Below are positions 53,256 through 61,846 of a DNA stretch of 64,000 bases, in pieces. The notes below the pieces were generated by a model that saw nothing but the letters and a program-made list of their open reading frames with translations, searched no databases and had not been told where the DNA came from. The stretch is from assembly GCA_964371725.1 (NCBI GenBank), contig CAYJNQ010000006.1, forward strand, positions 32,956 to 96,955. Direction: 5' to 3'. The DNA comes from JAAYCI01 sp964371725. GTDB taxonomy: Bacteria > Bacillota > Clostridia > Oscillospirales > Ruminococcaceae. Position 1 is the first letter of the stretch. The number at the start of each line of letters is the position of its first letter. A program made the position numbers and the translations under genes.

Positions 53256-54235
53256 TATATCCATAGATGTTGCATGCGATTCCAAAGCGAGTGCTGAATA
53301 TCGGCCTCTTCATCCGTTTGCAAAATTTTGCTTAAAATATGGTGAACCTTGGTTATCTGTTGCCTTTTAAAGCTGCCGGCACAGGAGGCGCAATAGACAT
53401 AGATATCATCATAGCGGTGGATTTCTCTTTGCGTTTTGAGTTCATGGGCAAGCCTGTTTTGGAAGCTCGGCTCCTTGGCGGAAACAACCCCCCCAAGGCC
53501 ACAGCATTGTACCTCTCGAATTTCTTGAATCTCACCATTGAGAAACGGGAGGGCGGTGGACAACAGTTGGCGGCTGCCCCTGTCCGGGCAGGGGAGAAAT
53601 ATTGGCAGGGTACCGCTTGCCGCCGTTAAAGGCGTGCCAAGGCCCAGTTCATGTAATTTTTGGTAAATCGTTACAAGCGGAACGGCTGTTTTGCCGTTCA
53701 GATAGGCAGCGCAGTTTGGGCACATCACAATGATTTCTTCGATTTCTTTGTCGTGAAAGCGTCGGTTCAGCTTGTCAACAATTGCCTCTTCTTCTTTTTT
53801 AAGGCCAAGCTCGCCAATGGGCTTTCCACAGCAATCATACGCAACACCCACGCCGTGTGGCGAAAGAAGCTGTACAATTCGGTTCAGTGTTTTGGGAAAC
53901 AACGAGGCGTAGTTGCATCCCGGAAACAGGATGCTTCTTTTTTTTGCCTGCCGATAATTCTTAAAAAGGTAATTTGTTTTTTCAAGGCGCAATGCCGTAT
54001 ATCCTTGAAGTTTGCCGCCGTGTTCTTCCACATGGTCGTAGCGATGCTGTAGCATCCGTGCGCGCCCGTCTATCTGTATGGGGCAAACGCGTGTGCAATT
54101 GCCACATAACATGCAGTGGTGGCAAAGCTCTTTGAGCCTGTCCTCTTTGGCGAAATCGAGCTCGTGTTTCTTCAAAAAAACACAAGAATTTGTGCATTTT
54201 TTGCATGAAATGCAGTTGGTCTTTTTCGGGGTCAT
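53255..54235 (-). CDS. (Fe-S)-binding oxidoreductase subunit, GlcF/HdrD-like
   Basis: The 326-residue protein has two N-terminal 4Fe-4S sites (C8xxCxxCxxxC18 and the cluster around 38-51 ending CTRVCP) and two C-terminal cysteine-rich CCG-type domains, with DCCGKPIGELG and VQCCGLGG. This layout belongs to the GlcF/heterodisulfide-reductase subunit D group, which carries electrons to a disulfide or flavin partner. No such partner is next to it. It converges with the TVP38 gene. Confidence 0.85.
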   Translation of the reverse strand: MTPKKTNCISCKKCTNSCVFLKKHELDFAKEDRLKELCHHCMLCGNCTRVCPIQIDGRARMLQHRYDHVEEHGGKLQGYTALRLEKTNYLFKNYRQAKKRSILFPGCNYASLFPKTLNRIVQLLSPHGVGVAYDCCGKPIGELGLKKEEEAIVDKLNRRFHDKEIEEIIVMCPNCAAYLNGKTAVPLVTIYQKLHELGLGTPLTAASGTLPIFLPCPDRGSRQLLSTALPFLNGEIQEIREVQCCGLGGVVSAKEPSFQNRLAHELKTQREIHRYDDIYVYCASCAGSFKRQQITKVHHILSKILQTDEEADIQHSLWNRMQHLWI

Positions 54236-54264
54236 GTTGTTTTACCCCTTCCCAAAAATTTGAA

Positions 54265-54285
54265 CAGCCGCCCAAAGGGCGGCTG
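54265..54285 (-). terminator. Terminator between the 54356 and 53255 genes
   Basis: CAGCCGCCC, AAA loop, GGGCGGCTG. On the minus strand it is followed by TTCAAATTTTT. Confidence 0.8.
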
Positions 54286-54355
54286 TGGATGGTAGAAAAT
54301 AGAGTTCATGACAAAGCGCATTCAAAATGGCGCTGTGTAGATGCAGGGGATAGAA

Positions 54356-54754
54356 TTACTCCTCGCTTGCATCCACATCTAAGGTGTCGTCGGCAAAATC
54401 ATCGTTGAATTCTTCGCTGAAAAGCAGTTGTTCATACTCATCCAGCTCTTTTTCGCGACGCAACACATACACATACAAGGCACCCAAAACGCCGGCCACT
54501 GCCGCCAAAGCAACAAATAAAGCAATCAATGTAGATTTTTTCATGTACACACCCTCCCGTTCATTTCTTTTTTCTTCAACCATTTCCGTGTCGTGGCTTG
54601 TAAACTTCTCAAACAATGTTCCCGCCAACCCACCGGCTGTTACCAAAGCGGCTGTTGCACCGGCAAAAATGGTTTTAAACAGGGCGTTTGCACTGTCTTT
54701 TGCAACACCGCACAAAGTGCAAGCGGTTTTGGCCTTATCGAACCAACTCAACAT
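54356..54754 (-). CDS. Two-start membrane protein (132 or 62 residues)
   Basis: The full frame encodes 132 residues: a first part with a Gly/Ala-rich membrane-like segment (about 28-48), then a second helix (about 74-96) and an acidic tail ending DVDASEE. The ATG at 54754 has GAGGAGG upstream. In the same frame a second ATG at 54544 (MKKSTLIALF) has its own GGGAGGG site 7 bases ahead. That second part alone, 62 residues, resembles small one-helix Clostridia membrane proteins. Both starts may be used; function is unknown. Confidence 0.65.
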   Translation of the reverse strand: MLSWFDKAKTACTLCGVAKDSANALFKTIFAGATAALVTAGGLAGTLFEKFTSHDTEMVEEKRNEREGVYMKKSTLIALFVALAAVAGVLGALYVYVLRREKELDEYEQLLFSEEFNDDFADDTLDVDASEE

Positions 54755-54879
54755 AACTGGCCTCCTCTCTCACAATATAAGCGAAAGTATCCATGGTGGA
54801 TACCCCTAAAATAACTATCCCCATTATAACCTGTTTACAATGGGATTACAACAGAATTTTGTCTTTTTCAGAGGCTTTT

Positions 54880-55938
54880 TCAGAGGGGTTGCCCATTTTG
54901 CAAATGTGTGCGATAGGCTTTGAACGCGTTCGGAACGGCAAACTGTTCGCGCAATTCGGCGCCGCTCACAAGAAAATAATCGTTTCCCAAAAGGGCGGGC
55001 GAAGCATCGGGCAAAAGACCCTGCCAGCCATATAACTGCCAAATGCGGTGTGTGAAAATATGCCGGCTTTCGGGCAGTTGTTGTTGCAAAAAGGCGCCCG
55101 GGAAAAGTGTTTGCAAGTGGCTTTGGGCTTGCGCTTTTGAAAAGGAGCCCTCAAGACAAAGTGGCTCGTACAGGCCGGCCAAAAGCCCTTTGGAGGGTCT
55201 GCGGTGCAAAAGCACATGGCCGTGCCGGTTGTGCAAAACCAGCACGCACAGCTTGGTTTTTTTCTTTTCTTTCTTTTCGGGAACAACGGGCAACTCGCCT
55301 TGCAAAGCAAGCCGGTTTGCCTCGCACAAGGTGCAAAGCGGGCACTGTGTGCAATTCGGGTTTTGCGGCGTGCATACAAGGGCGCCCAGCTCCATCAAAG
55401 CCTGGTTAAAATCGCCGGGGGCGTTGGCAGGCTGTTCACGCTGCACTTTTTCCGAGAGTAGCTTTTTTGTGGCCGGCAGGCCGATGTCGGCATGGCTTGC
55501 CAGAAGGCGGCTGAACACACGCAGCACATTGCCGTCCACAGCCACAAAGGGCAAGCCAAAGGCGATAGAGGCGATGGCACCGGCTGTGTATGTGCCAATG
55601 CCGGGCAAAGTGCGCAAAGCCTCGTAATCGGCCGGCAGGGCGCCGCCATATTCCTTCACCAGAATCTGTGCCGCTTTTTGCAAGTTTTTTGCGCGGTTGT
55701 AGTAGCCAAGGCCCTGCCAAAGTTTGTGCAATTCATCTTCGCTGCAAGCGGCAAGTGCTGCCGGGGTGGGAAGGCGCTCAACGAAACGCTCAAAATAGGG
55801 AAGAGCCGCGCTTACGCGCGTTTGCTGAAGCATAATTTCACTCACCCACACGCGGTAGGGGCTGGGTTCTTCACGAAACGGTAAAATGCGGCGGTTTTGG
55901 TGATACCAGGTGAGAAGCGGTGGCGCAATGGCCGGCAT
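54880..55938 (-). CDS. mutY: A/G-specific adenine glycosylase
   Basis: MutY removes adenine mispaired with 8-oxoguanine. The 352-residue protein has the HhH-GPD fold (SEIMLQQTRV with the catalytic Glu, LPGIGTYTAGAI, VDGNVLRVFSR with the catalytic Asp), the 4Fe-4S loop Cx6CxxCx5C in CTPQNPNCTQCPLCTLC, and a C-terminal Nudix-like domain. Its ATG overlaps the stop of asnS upstream (TAATG). The C-terminal domain is typical of MutY. Confidence 0.93.
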   Translation of the reverse strand: MPAIAPPLLTWYHQNRRILPFREEPSPYRVWVSEIMLQQTRVSAALPYFERFVERLPTPAALAACSEDELHKLWQGLGYYNRAKNLQKAAQILVKEYGGALPADYEALRTLPGIGTYTAGAIASIAFGLPFVAVDGNVLRVFSRLLASHADIGLPATKKLLSEKVQREQPANAPGDFNQALMELGALVCTPQNPNCTQCPLCTLCEANRLALQGELPVVPEKKEKKKTKLCVLVLHNRHGHVLLHRRPSKGLLAGLYEPLCLEGSFSKAQAQSHLQTLFPGAFLQQQLPESRHIFTHRIWQLYGWQGLLPDASPALLGNDYFLVSGAELREQFAVPNAFKAYRTHLQNGQPL

Positions 55939-57323
55939 TAGTAATAGCCCCCGGCCGTGCGTGGGAAGGGAATGGTGTCTCGGATGTTGGCAATGCCGGT
56001 GAGATACATAATCAAACGCTCAAAGCCAAGGCCAAAGCCCGCATGTTCCACGCTGCCAAAACGGCGCAAATCCAAAAACCAGCTGTATTCTTCCAGGCTC
56101 ATGTCAAGCTCTGTCATGCGTTTTGTCAAAAGGTCTAAACGCTCTTCACGCTGGCTGCCACCAATGAGTTCACCCACGCCGGGCACAAGCATATCCACGG
56201 CCGCCACGGTTTTTCCGTCGTCGTTTTGGCGCATGTAAAAGCTTTTAATCTCCTTTGGATAGTCGGTGACAAACACAGGTTTTTTGTAAACCTCTTCCGT
56301 TAAAAACCGTTCGTGCTCGGTTTGCAAATCGGCGCCCCATGTGGCTTTGTATTGGAAGCGGTCGTTGTGTTTTTCCAAAATCTCGATGGCCTTTGTGTAG
56401 GTGATGCGCTCAAATTCGGATTCGGTTAAGTTTTGCAGACGGCTTAAAAGCCCCTTGTCTACAAAATTATTGAAGAATTCTATCTCCTCAATGTTGTGCT
56501 CAAGAACATAATGCACCACATATTTTATCATAGCCTCGGCAACGTCCATATCGCCGGAAAGGTCCGTGAAAGCCATCTCGGGCTCCAGCATCCAAAACTC
56601 GGCCGCATGGCGTGGCGTGTTGCTGTTTTCGGCACGGAATGTGGGGCCAAAGGTATACACGCGGCCAAAGGCCAAGGCCATGCCTTCGGCCTCCAATTGG
56701 CCGGACACGGTGAGGCTTGTCATGCGCTTAAAAAAGTCTTGGCTGTAGTCCACGCTGCCGTCTTCGGCAAGCGGGGGCTCTGTGGCGGGCAGCGTGGTTA
56801 CACGGAACATTTCCCCGGCGCCCTCGCAATCGGAAGCGGTGATGATGGGTGTATGGATATAGACAAAGCGGTTTTCGTTGAAGAAACTGTGCAGGGCAAA
56901 GGCGGCGGCACTGCGCAGGCGAAAGGCGGCGGAAAAGGTGTTGGTGCGCGCACGCAAATGGGGCATGGTGCGCAAAAATTCCATGCTGTGACGCTTTTTT
57001 TGCAAAGGATATTCGGGCGGGCAAGCGCCGAGCAATTGCACGGCGGTGGCGTGAATTTCAAAGGGCTGTTTGGCATCGGGCGTTAAAACAAGCTTGCCCT
57101 CAACTTGCAGGGAAGCGCCCGCACCCACTTTGGAAATCTCGTCGAAATTGGGCAGTGCAGCTTCAAAAACCACCTGGGTGCTTTTGAAAAAACTGCCGTC
57201 GTTTAATTCGATAAACCCCACATTTTTGGAACTACGCACGGTTTTTGCCCAACCGCAAACCGAAACGGTAGCCTCTTGCTCGGGGGTTTGTTTGTACAAA
57301 TCGTAAATGGTGCAAGTTTGCAT
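55938..57323 (-). CDS. asnS: Asparagine--tRNA ligase
   Basis: Class IIb synthetase of about 461 residues. It has an N-terminal OB anticodon domain (VSVCGWAKTVRSSKNVGFIELNDGS in two segments) and class II motifs FRAENSNTPRHAAEFWMLEPE (motif 2 region, in two parts) and GFGLGFERL (motif 3). The ATG at 57323 is chosen because GAGGAGA is 9 bases upstream; an ATG at 57332 is too close. It is upstream of mutY in an operon with a possible promoter at 57382-57410. No T-box is visible. Confidence 0.94.
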   Translation of the reverse strand: MQTCTIYDLYKQTPEQEATVSVCGWAKTVRSSKNVGFIELNDGSFFKSTQVVFEAALPNFDEISKVGAGASLQVEGKLVLTPDAKQPFEIHATAVQLLGACPPEYPLQKKRHSMEFLRTMPHLRARTNTFSAAFRLRSAAAFALHSFFNENRFVYIHTPIITASDCEGAGEMFRVTTLPATEPPLAEDGSVDYSQDFFKRMTSLTVSGQLEAEGMALAFGRVYTFGPTFRAENSNTPRHAAEFWMLEPEMAFTDLSGDMDVAEAMIKYVVHYVLEHNIEEIEFFNNFVDKGLLSRLQNLTESEFERITYTKAIEILEKHNDRFQYKATWGADLQTEHERFLTEEVYKKPVFVTDYPKEIKSFYMRQNDDGKTVAAVDMLVPGVGELIGGSQREERLDLLTKRMTELDMSLEEYSWFLDLRRFGSVEHAGFGLGFERLIMYLTGIANIRDTIPFPRTAGGYY

Positions 57324-57381
57324 GGTCAACATTCTCCTCAGAATAATATGATGGCACTGTCTCTTTTCGTAACTATCACTC

Positions 57382-57410
57382 ATTATAGGACATTTGGCAA
57401 ATTTTGAAAA
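57382..57410 (-). promoter_or_regulatory. Possible asnS promoter
   Basis: Minus strand: TTTTCA (57405-57410), 17 bases, TATAAT (57382-57387). Confidence 0.5.
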
Positions 57411-57450
57411 GTGATTCGAAAAATTTATGTGGGAGCAAACAATAATACGC

Positions 57451-57479
57451 TTTAAAACGAACTGGTTATATGTTATAGT
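57451..57479 (+). promoter_or_regulatory. Promoter of the 57675 membrane protein
   Basis: TTTAAA (57451-57456), 17 bases, TATAGT (57474-57479), nearly 190 bases ahead of the ATG. Confidence 0.5.
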
Positions 57480-57674
57480 ATACCAAAGGATAGAATAGAA
57501 AAAAGTGAAAATGCAGTAAAAGGATTGACAAATTGATTTTTATACAGATGGAGTTTGTAAATATCTTGCAAACTCTGCCTAATTTTTCACACAAAACCCA
57601 GCGGTGTTGCCGAGGATTTGCAGCCCTTAGGCGACGTCGCTTCTTGTGCAAAAACCGAATGAGGGGGATTTTCA
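57480..57674 (+). promoter_or_regulatory. Long leader before the 57675 gene
   Basis: A GAGTTTG...CAAACTC hairpin (57551-57575) and a later TTTGCA...TGCAAA pairing around a GCGACGTCGC palindrome can form here. I recognise no riboswitch class. GAGGGGG is the ribosome site at its end. Confidence 0.35.
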
Positions 57675-59096
57675 ATGGTGACACAGCTAAGTTCGATTAT
57701 GAAGCTCATATACAAGCATAAGTATTACATTGCATTCACGTATGCACTTTTATTAGCAGTAATTTTAACCTTTATTACTTATCCGGGAATAATTTATAGT
57801 GATAGTTATAGCAGGCTGGGTTTTGCCACTTCTATTTTACAGGGAGGTTATCATTCTACTTGGCTAACACCAATTCCGTCATTTGTAATGGCATTTTGCT
57901 ATCATTTTGTAAACAATTGGGCGTTTTACACATTTTTGCAAGCGTTTTTTTTCTTCTTTGCAATCTTTACTGTGGCGATTCAATTGGCACGGAATAATTG
58001 GCCGATTGCTATTTTGCTACTGACAACACCTACATTTTTAGCTTACAGTGTTTACCATGAAATGTCCGTTGTAACGGTTGCGGCTATGTTGTATGCTTAT
58101 TTGCTTATTCTATATTTTTTGAATCATGAAAAAACCACCTCTACATTGAGCCACGTTTCAAAAGTCAGGTTGTTCAGTATCTTGTTGGTGTTGGCATGGA
58201 TGACCTTCTTATTTTTAGGGTATCGGCAAAACGCTTTTACAGTTTTACCTGTCTATATTGTTTTTTGTATTTTTCTTTCATGGAAAAAAGAAAGAACAAA
58301 AAAAGGGATTTTGCCTGTCTGTGCAATAATGATTGGTGCACTTTCCGTATCCCTATTTGGAAATGTCTTTTCATCCCAACAACTTAGCACGTCTTCGGCG
58401 GGATTTGCATGGGAATTACTCAATATGATAAAAATATTACCGGCTGAAAAGCAGAAGGACTATGAAGATTATTTAGATGATATATTTGGCGAGGGAAACA
58501 CAATGGCTGCGGCAGAAGCGGCTAATTACGATTCAGTTAATTCGATTTTCGAATTTGCTCCAAAAGAAATAATTGGTATCAGAGAAAATTCGAATGAAAT
58601 TTTTAAAAGATATGTTGAGTTTTTTAAAAATGAGCCAAGAATTTTCTTGAACGTGAAATGGCAATATATTGAAAATTCGCTTAAACCGCTTGCGTTTAGA
58701 GAATACGATTACAATCGTTGGGAGGCTATGGATGAATATAGATTCAATGATACCCCACAACGCTTGGCCTTTGTGGAAGGATTCAACGAATTTTCAAGGG
58801 AAATTGCGGTATTTTGTGCACCAAGGATTATGTTTTTATTGGCATCTTTCGCACTCGTTTACCAATGGTATCTAAAAAAACAATTTGCTGAATATGCATT
58901 TTTATTCTGTTTGGCAACTTTTTATTACGGTGCATTTCTTATCAATACACAGTCATTTGAATTTCGGTACTTTTTTCCCTCTTTCTGTATCTTATATATG
59001 GTTATAACTTTTTCAATCCTAAAGGCTATTTCACGATTTATTGCAAAAAGATTAAAAAAGCACCCAAGAACAATGCGGATTGATGCATCAAAATAA
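57675..59096 (+). CDS. Polytopic membrane protein, DUF6020-like, low GC
   Basis: The 473-residue protein has about ten membrane helices. Near residue 38 it reads ITYPGIIYSDSYSRL, which resembles the YPG...DS motif of the DUF6020 and GT-C glycosyltransferase-like membrane families. A central hydrophilic segment (about 250-330) includes an acidic DYEDYLDD run. The gene is visibly richer in A+T than its neighbours, which suggests lateral acquisition. It has a promoter of its own and a long leader. Glycosyl transfer is inferred from the family only. Confidence 0.6.
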   Translation: MVTQLSSIMKLIYKHKYYIAFTYALLLAVILTFITYPGIIYSDSYSRLGFATSILQGGYHSTWLTPIPSFVMAFCYHFVNNWAFYTFLQAFFFFFAIFTVAIQLARNNWPIAILLLTTPTFLAYSVYHEMSVVTVAAMLYAYLLILYFLNHEKTTSTLSHVSKVRLFSILLVLAWMTFLFLGYRQNAFTVLPVYIVFCIFLSWKKERTKKGILPVCAIMIGALSVSLFGNVFSSQQLSTSSAGFAWELLNMIKILPAEKQKDYEDYLDDIFGEGNTMAAAEAANYDSVNSIFEFAPKEIIGIRENSNEIFKRYVEFFKNEPRIFLNVKWQYIENSLKPLAFREYDYNRWEAMDEYRFNDTPQRLAFVEGFNEFSREIAVFCAPRIMFLLASFALVYQWYLKKQFAEYAFLFCLATFYYGAFLINTQSFEFRYFFPSFCILYMVITFSILKAISRFIAKRLKKHPRTMRIDASK

Positions 59097-59243
59097 CCGA
59101 TCAATTAAGATGTAAAAGGATGCGTTGGGAGCCGTCTTTTCCCCTATAACAGTCCCTTTTTGATAGCACAAAACCCGGCTGCGCCTTTTTGAAACAATCT
59201 CCGTAGATTTTTGTGATTTATTGTGATGGCACATGGCTATCCC

Positions 59244-59272
59244 TTGATTTCAACATGTTTTTTATGTAGAAT
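59244..59272 (+). promoter_or_regulatory. Promoter of dacA
   Basis: TTGATT (59244-59249), 17 bases, TAGAAT (59267-59272), about 55 bases ahead of the ribosome site AAGGAGGGGG. Confidence 0.5.
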
Positions 59273-59328
59273 GTAAGTTGGGATATTGTAGGATGGCATA
59301 GCAATGAAACCAAAAGGAGGGGGCCGTT

Positions 59329-60831
59329 CTGAAGCAGTGGGCGCAAAAAATTACAGCGGGCATACTGGGCTTTTTTGTGTTGCTTACCGTGATGTGGCAG
59401 GGCGCAGAGGTGTATGCAGAGGCGCCCCCTGAGGTGGAAGCGGGTGCCTATTTATTGATGGATGCAAATACAGGGCAAATTTTGGCATCCAAGAATGCAC
59501 ATGAGATGGCCTTTCCTGCCAGTATCACGAAAGTAATGACACTCGGTTTGATTTTAGAACAGGCGGCCTTGCGCCCCGAGCTTCTTTCCGAAATGGCCAC
59601 GGTTTCATACCGGGCAAGCCATGATTTGATTTACGGCTCCACCCACGTGGCCTTGAAAGAGGGAGACACCATGTCGGTGCAGGATTTGGTTTATGCCACA
59701 CAAATTGATTCGGCAAATGATGCGGCCAACGTGCTGGCAGAGCACAGCGACGGGAGCCTGGAGGCGTTTGCCCAGCGCATGAACGCCAAGGTGGCGGAGT
59801 TGGGCCTTTCGGGGAGCCAATTCGTGAACCCAAGCGGCCAGCCGGAAAACACGCATTTCACAACGGCCTATGACATGGCACAAATTACACGCTGGGCGTT
59901 GTCTGTGCCGGGTTTTCGCGAGGTGTTCGCCGCCACGGAATATACAATTGGTGCCACGGCCAGCAGGCCCACACCCTTCTTGTGCCAAAACGACAACCCC
60001 ATTTTAGAACCCGAGAGCGGCTCTTATTACCCCGGTGTAACGGGTAGCAAAATGGGCTTCACAAACGACGCACGCTACACCTTGGTAACAACGGCAAAAC
60101 AGGGCGACACGGAACTGATTTGCGTGGTGATGCGCTGCGAAACAAGCGACGCAAAATACACCTCCACACAAAGTTTATTGGATTATGGCTTTGGCGCTTT
60201 CACGCCTACACAATACCCCATGCAAACGGTACAGCCCTTGTCGGTGCCGGTGTTTGGTGGTGCCAGCGAACAACTGGGGGAAATACAGGTGCTTGGCAGT
60301 GAGAGTGATGTCACCCTGCTTTTGCCAACCGGCACCGATTTAAGCGATGTGCAAGCGGAGTACATTGTGCCGGAAAGCTATATCATTGGGCAAGGGTTCA
60401 ACCCCATTATGCGCCTCTCTTTGAATACGGGCGGCGAGGGGACGGTGTTGATGGATGTGCCTTTGTCTTGGACAGGTTTTGATGAGTTGTTTGCCGAAAA
60501 CACCTCGGTGTGGGAAGAGGCTTTCAACGAGGTGCCGCCGCTGCTTTGGATTGTCTTGCTCTCACTCATGCTACTGCTTGTGCTGATACTTGGGCGCATT
60601 TTCTATGTTCGCTATCGGCGGCACAGGCGATTCAAGCGCCGCTTGGCAAATTATCAGGCGCGCCAACCCATTCGCATAGAACCCCGCCCGAAAGCGAGAG
60701 AAAACAACAGGCAAACCGCGCGTCAAAGTGAAATGTCGCTTGCGCAGAAAACCGCCAGGCAGGCAAGAAATGTGCCGTATGTGTACGGCACAGAGGCGAA
60801 AAGCCCACGCCGCGCAGGGAAACTTCGATGA
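59329..60831 (+). CDS. D-alanyl-D-alanine carboxypeptidase (DacA/DacF type), CTG start
   Basis: This penicillin-binding protein trims the terminal D-Ala of peptidoglycan stems. The best start is a CTG at 59329, 5 bases after AAGGAGGGGG. It restores a complete signal peptide (KQWAQKITAGILGFF... to YAEA), giving 500 residues. No in-frame ATG, GTG or TTG exists before 59374. Motifs are SxxK at 65-68 (SITK) and SAN at 128-130. The third box, normally KTG, is K241-M-G. A C-terminal domain, a membrane helix (about 405-430) and a basic cytoplasmic tail follow. Confidence 0.9.
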   Translation: MKQWAQKITAGILGFFVLLTVMWQGAEVYAEAPPEVEAGAYLLMDANTGQILASKNAHEMAFPASITKVMTLGLILEQAALRPELLSEMATVSYRASHDLIYGSTHVALKEGDTMSVQDLVYATQIDSANDAANVLAEHSDGSLEAFAQRMNAKVAELGLSGSQFVNPSGQPENTHFTTAYDMAQITRWALSVPGFREVFAATEYTIGATASRPTPFLCQNDNPILEPESGSYYPGVTGSKMGFTNDARYTLVTTAKQGDTELICVVMRCETSDAKYTSTQSLLDYGFGAFTPTQYPMQTVQPLSVPVFGGASEQLGEIQVLGSESDVTLLLPTGTDLSDVQAEYIVPESYIIGQGFNPIMRLSLNTGGEGTVLMDVPLSWTGFDELFAENTSVWEEAFNEVPPLLWIVLLSLMLLLVLILGRIFYVRYRRHRRFKRRLANYQARQPIRIEPRPKARENNRQTARQSEMSLAQKTARQARNVPYVYGTEAKSPRRAGKLR

Positions 60832-60898
60832 CATAACCGCGGGCAGAAATTGCCGAAAACAAGGATTCCATTAGAGATTCACACAGTGAGGAGCGCTT

Positions 60899-61846
60899 AT
60901 GAAACACACGTTGGTGGGCCATACGGGGTTTGTGGGGCAAAATTTAAAAGAAGCACATGCCTTTGATGCATTGTACAATTCGGCCAATATAGAGGAAAGT
61001 TTCGGAAGGGAAAACGGGCTTGTGGTTTACAGCGGGATGTACAGCGAAAAATTTCTGGCCTCGGCAGACCCAAAAGCGGATTTACAGCGCGCCGAAGCTG
61101 CCATGGAGAACATCCGCAAGATGCGCCCGCAGCAGCTTGTGCTTATCAGCACGGTGGACGTTTATCCGTGCCCTTTGCAAGTGGATGAATCCACAAAGCC
61201 CGGCGGGCAGGGAGAAACACCTTATGGAGCCAACCGCTTGGCGCTGGAAAACTGGGTGCGTGAAGCATATCCCGAGGCTTTGATTGTGCGCTTGCCCGGC
61301 CTTTTCGGGAAGGGCTTAAAGAAAAATTTCATCTTTGATCTCTTCACACTGATACCGATGATGTTGCGAGAGGACAAGTATCGGGAATTGTGCGAAAAAG
61401 AGCCGCTTGTGAAAGAGAGCTATCGCTTAGACGACAACGGGTTTTATCGCCTTTCCCTGCAAAAGGAAAATGAAAGCAAGCTCAGAAGTTTTTTTGCACA
61501 AAACGACTTCAACGCGCTGTCGTTCACAGACAGCCGCTCTGTTTACCAGTTTTACAACTTAAAAAATTTGTGGCACGACATAGAGCGCTGTTTGAAGATG
61601 AACATCCATCTCATCAACTTGGCCACAGAACCGGTGGAGGCCGGTGTTTTGTATAAAATTTTGTTTGGCAGGGTATTCATCAATCACCTCGAGCGCCCGC
61701 CCGTGTGCTACGATATGCGCACGATGTACGGGCGAGAGTTCGGTGGCCTTGACCACTATGTGGCCGACAGCGTTGAGGTGATTTCGGACATTGGAAAACT
61801 GGTGCGGGCAAAGCTGGAAGAAATGGGGGACAGTGTCCTTTGGTAA
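60899..61846 (+). CDS. Extended SDR (NAD-dependent epimerase/dehydratase-like)
   Basis: The 315-residue protein begins KHTLVGHTGFVGQNL, a GxxGxxG nucleotide motif. It has ISTVDVYPCP and a catalytic-type YGANR, so the usual YxxxK is YxxxR. Beyond residue 170 it follows no named subfamily. It starts the operon after dacA with GAGGAG upstream, and its stop overlaps the next gene by 7 bases. A nucleotide-sugar or related substrate is likely, given the downstream glycosyltransferase. Confidence 0.75.
   Translation: MKHTLVGHTGFVGQNLKEAHAFDALYNSANIEESFGRENGLVVYSGMYSEKFLASADPKADLQRAEAAMENIRKMRPQQLVLISTVDVYPCPLQVDESTKPGGQGETPYGANRLALENWVREAYPEALIVRLPGLFGKGLKKNFIFDLFTLIPMMLREDKYRELCEKEPLVKESYRLDDNGFYRLSLQKENESKLRSFFAQNDFNALSFTDSRSVYQFYNLKNLWHDIERCLKMNIHLINLATEPVEAGVLYKILFGRVFINHLERPPVCYDMRTMYGREFGGLDHYVADSVEVISDIGKLVRAKLEEMGDSVLW

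Noticed and set aside
57324..57450. T-box leader upstream of asnS
   Set aside because: No TGGNACCGCG-type sequence or terminator/antiterminator pair is visible, and the leader is too short.
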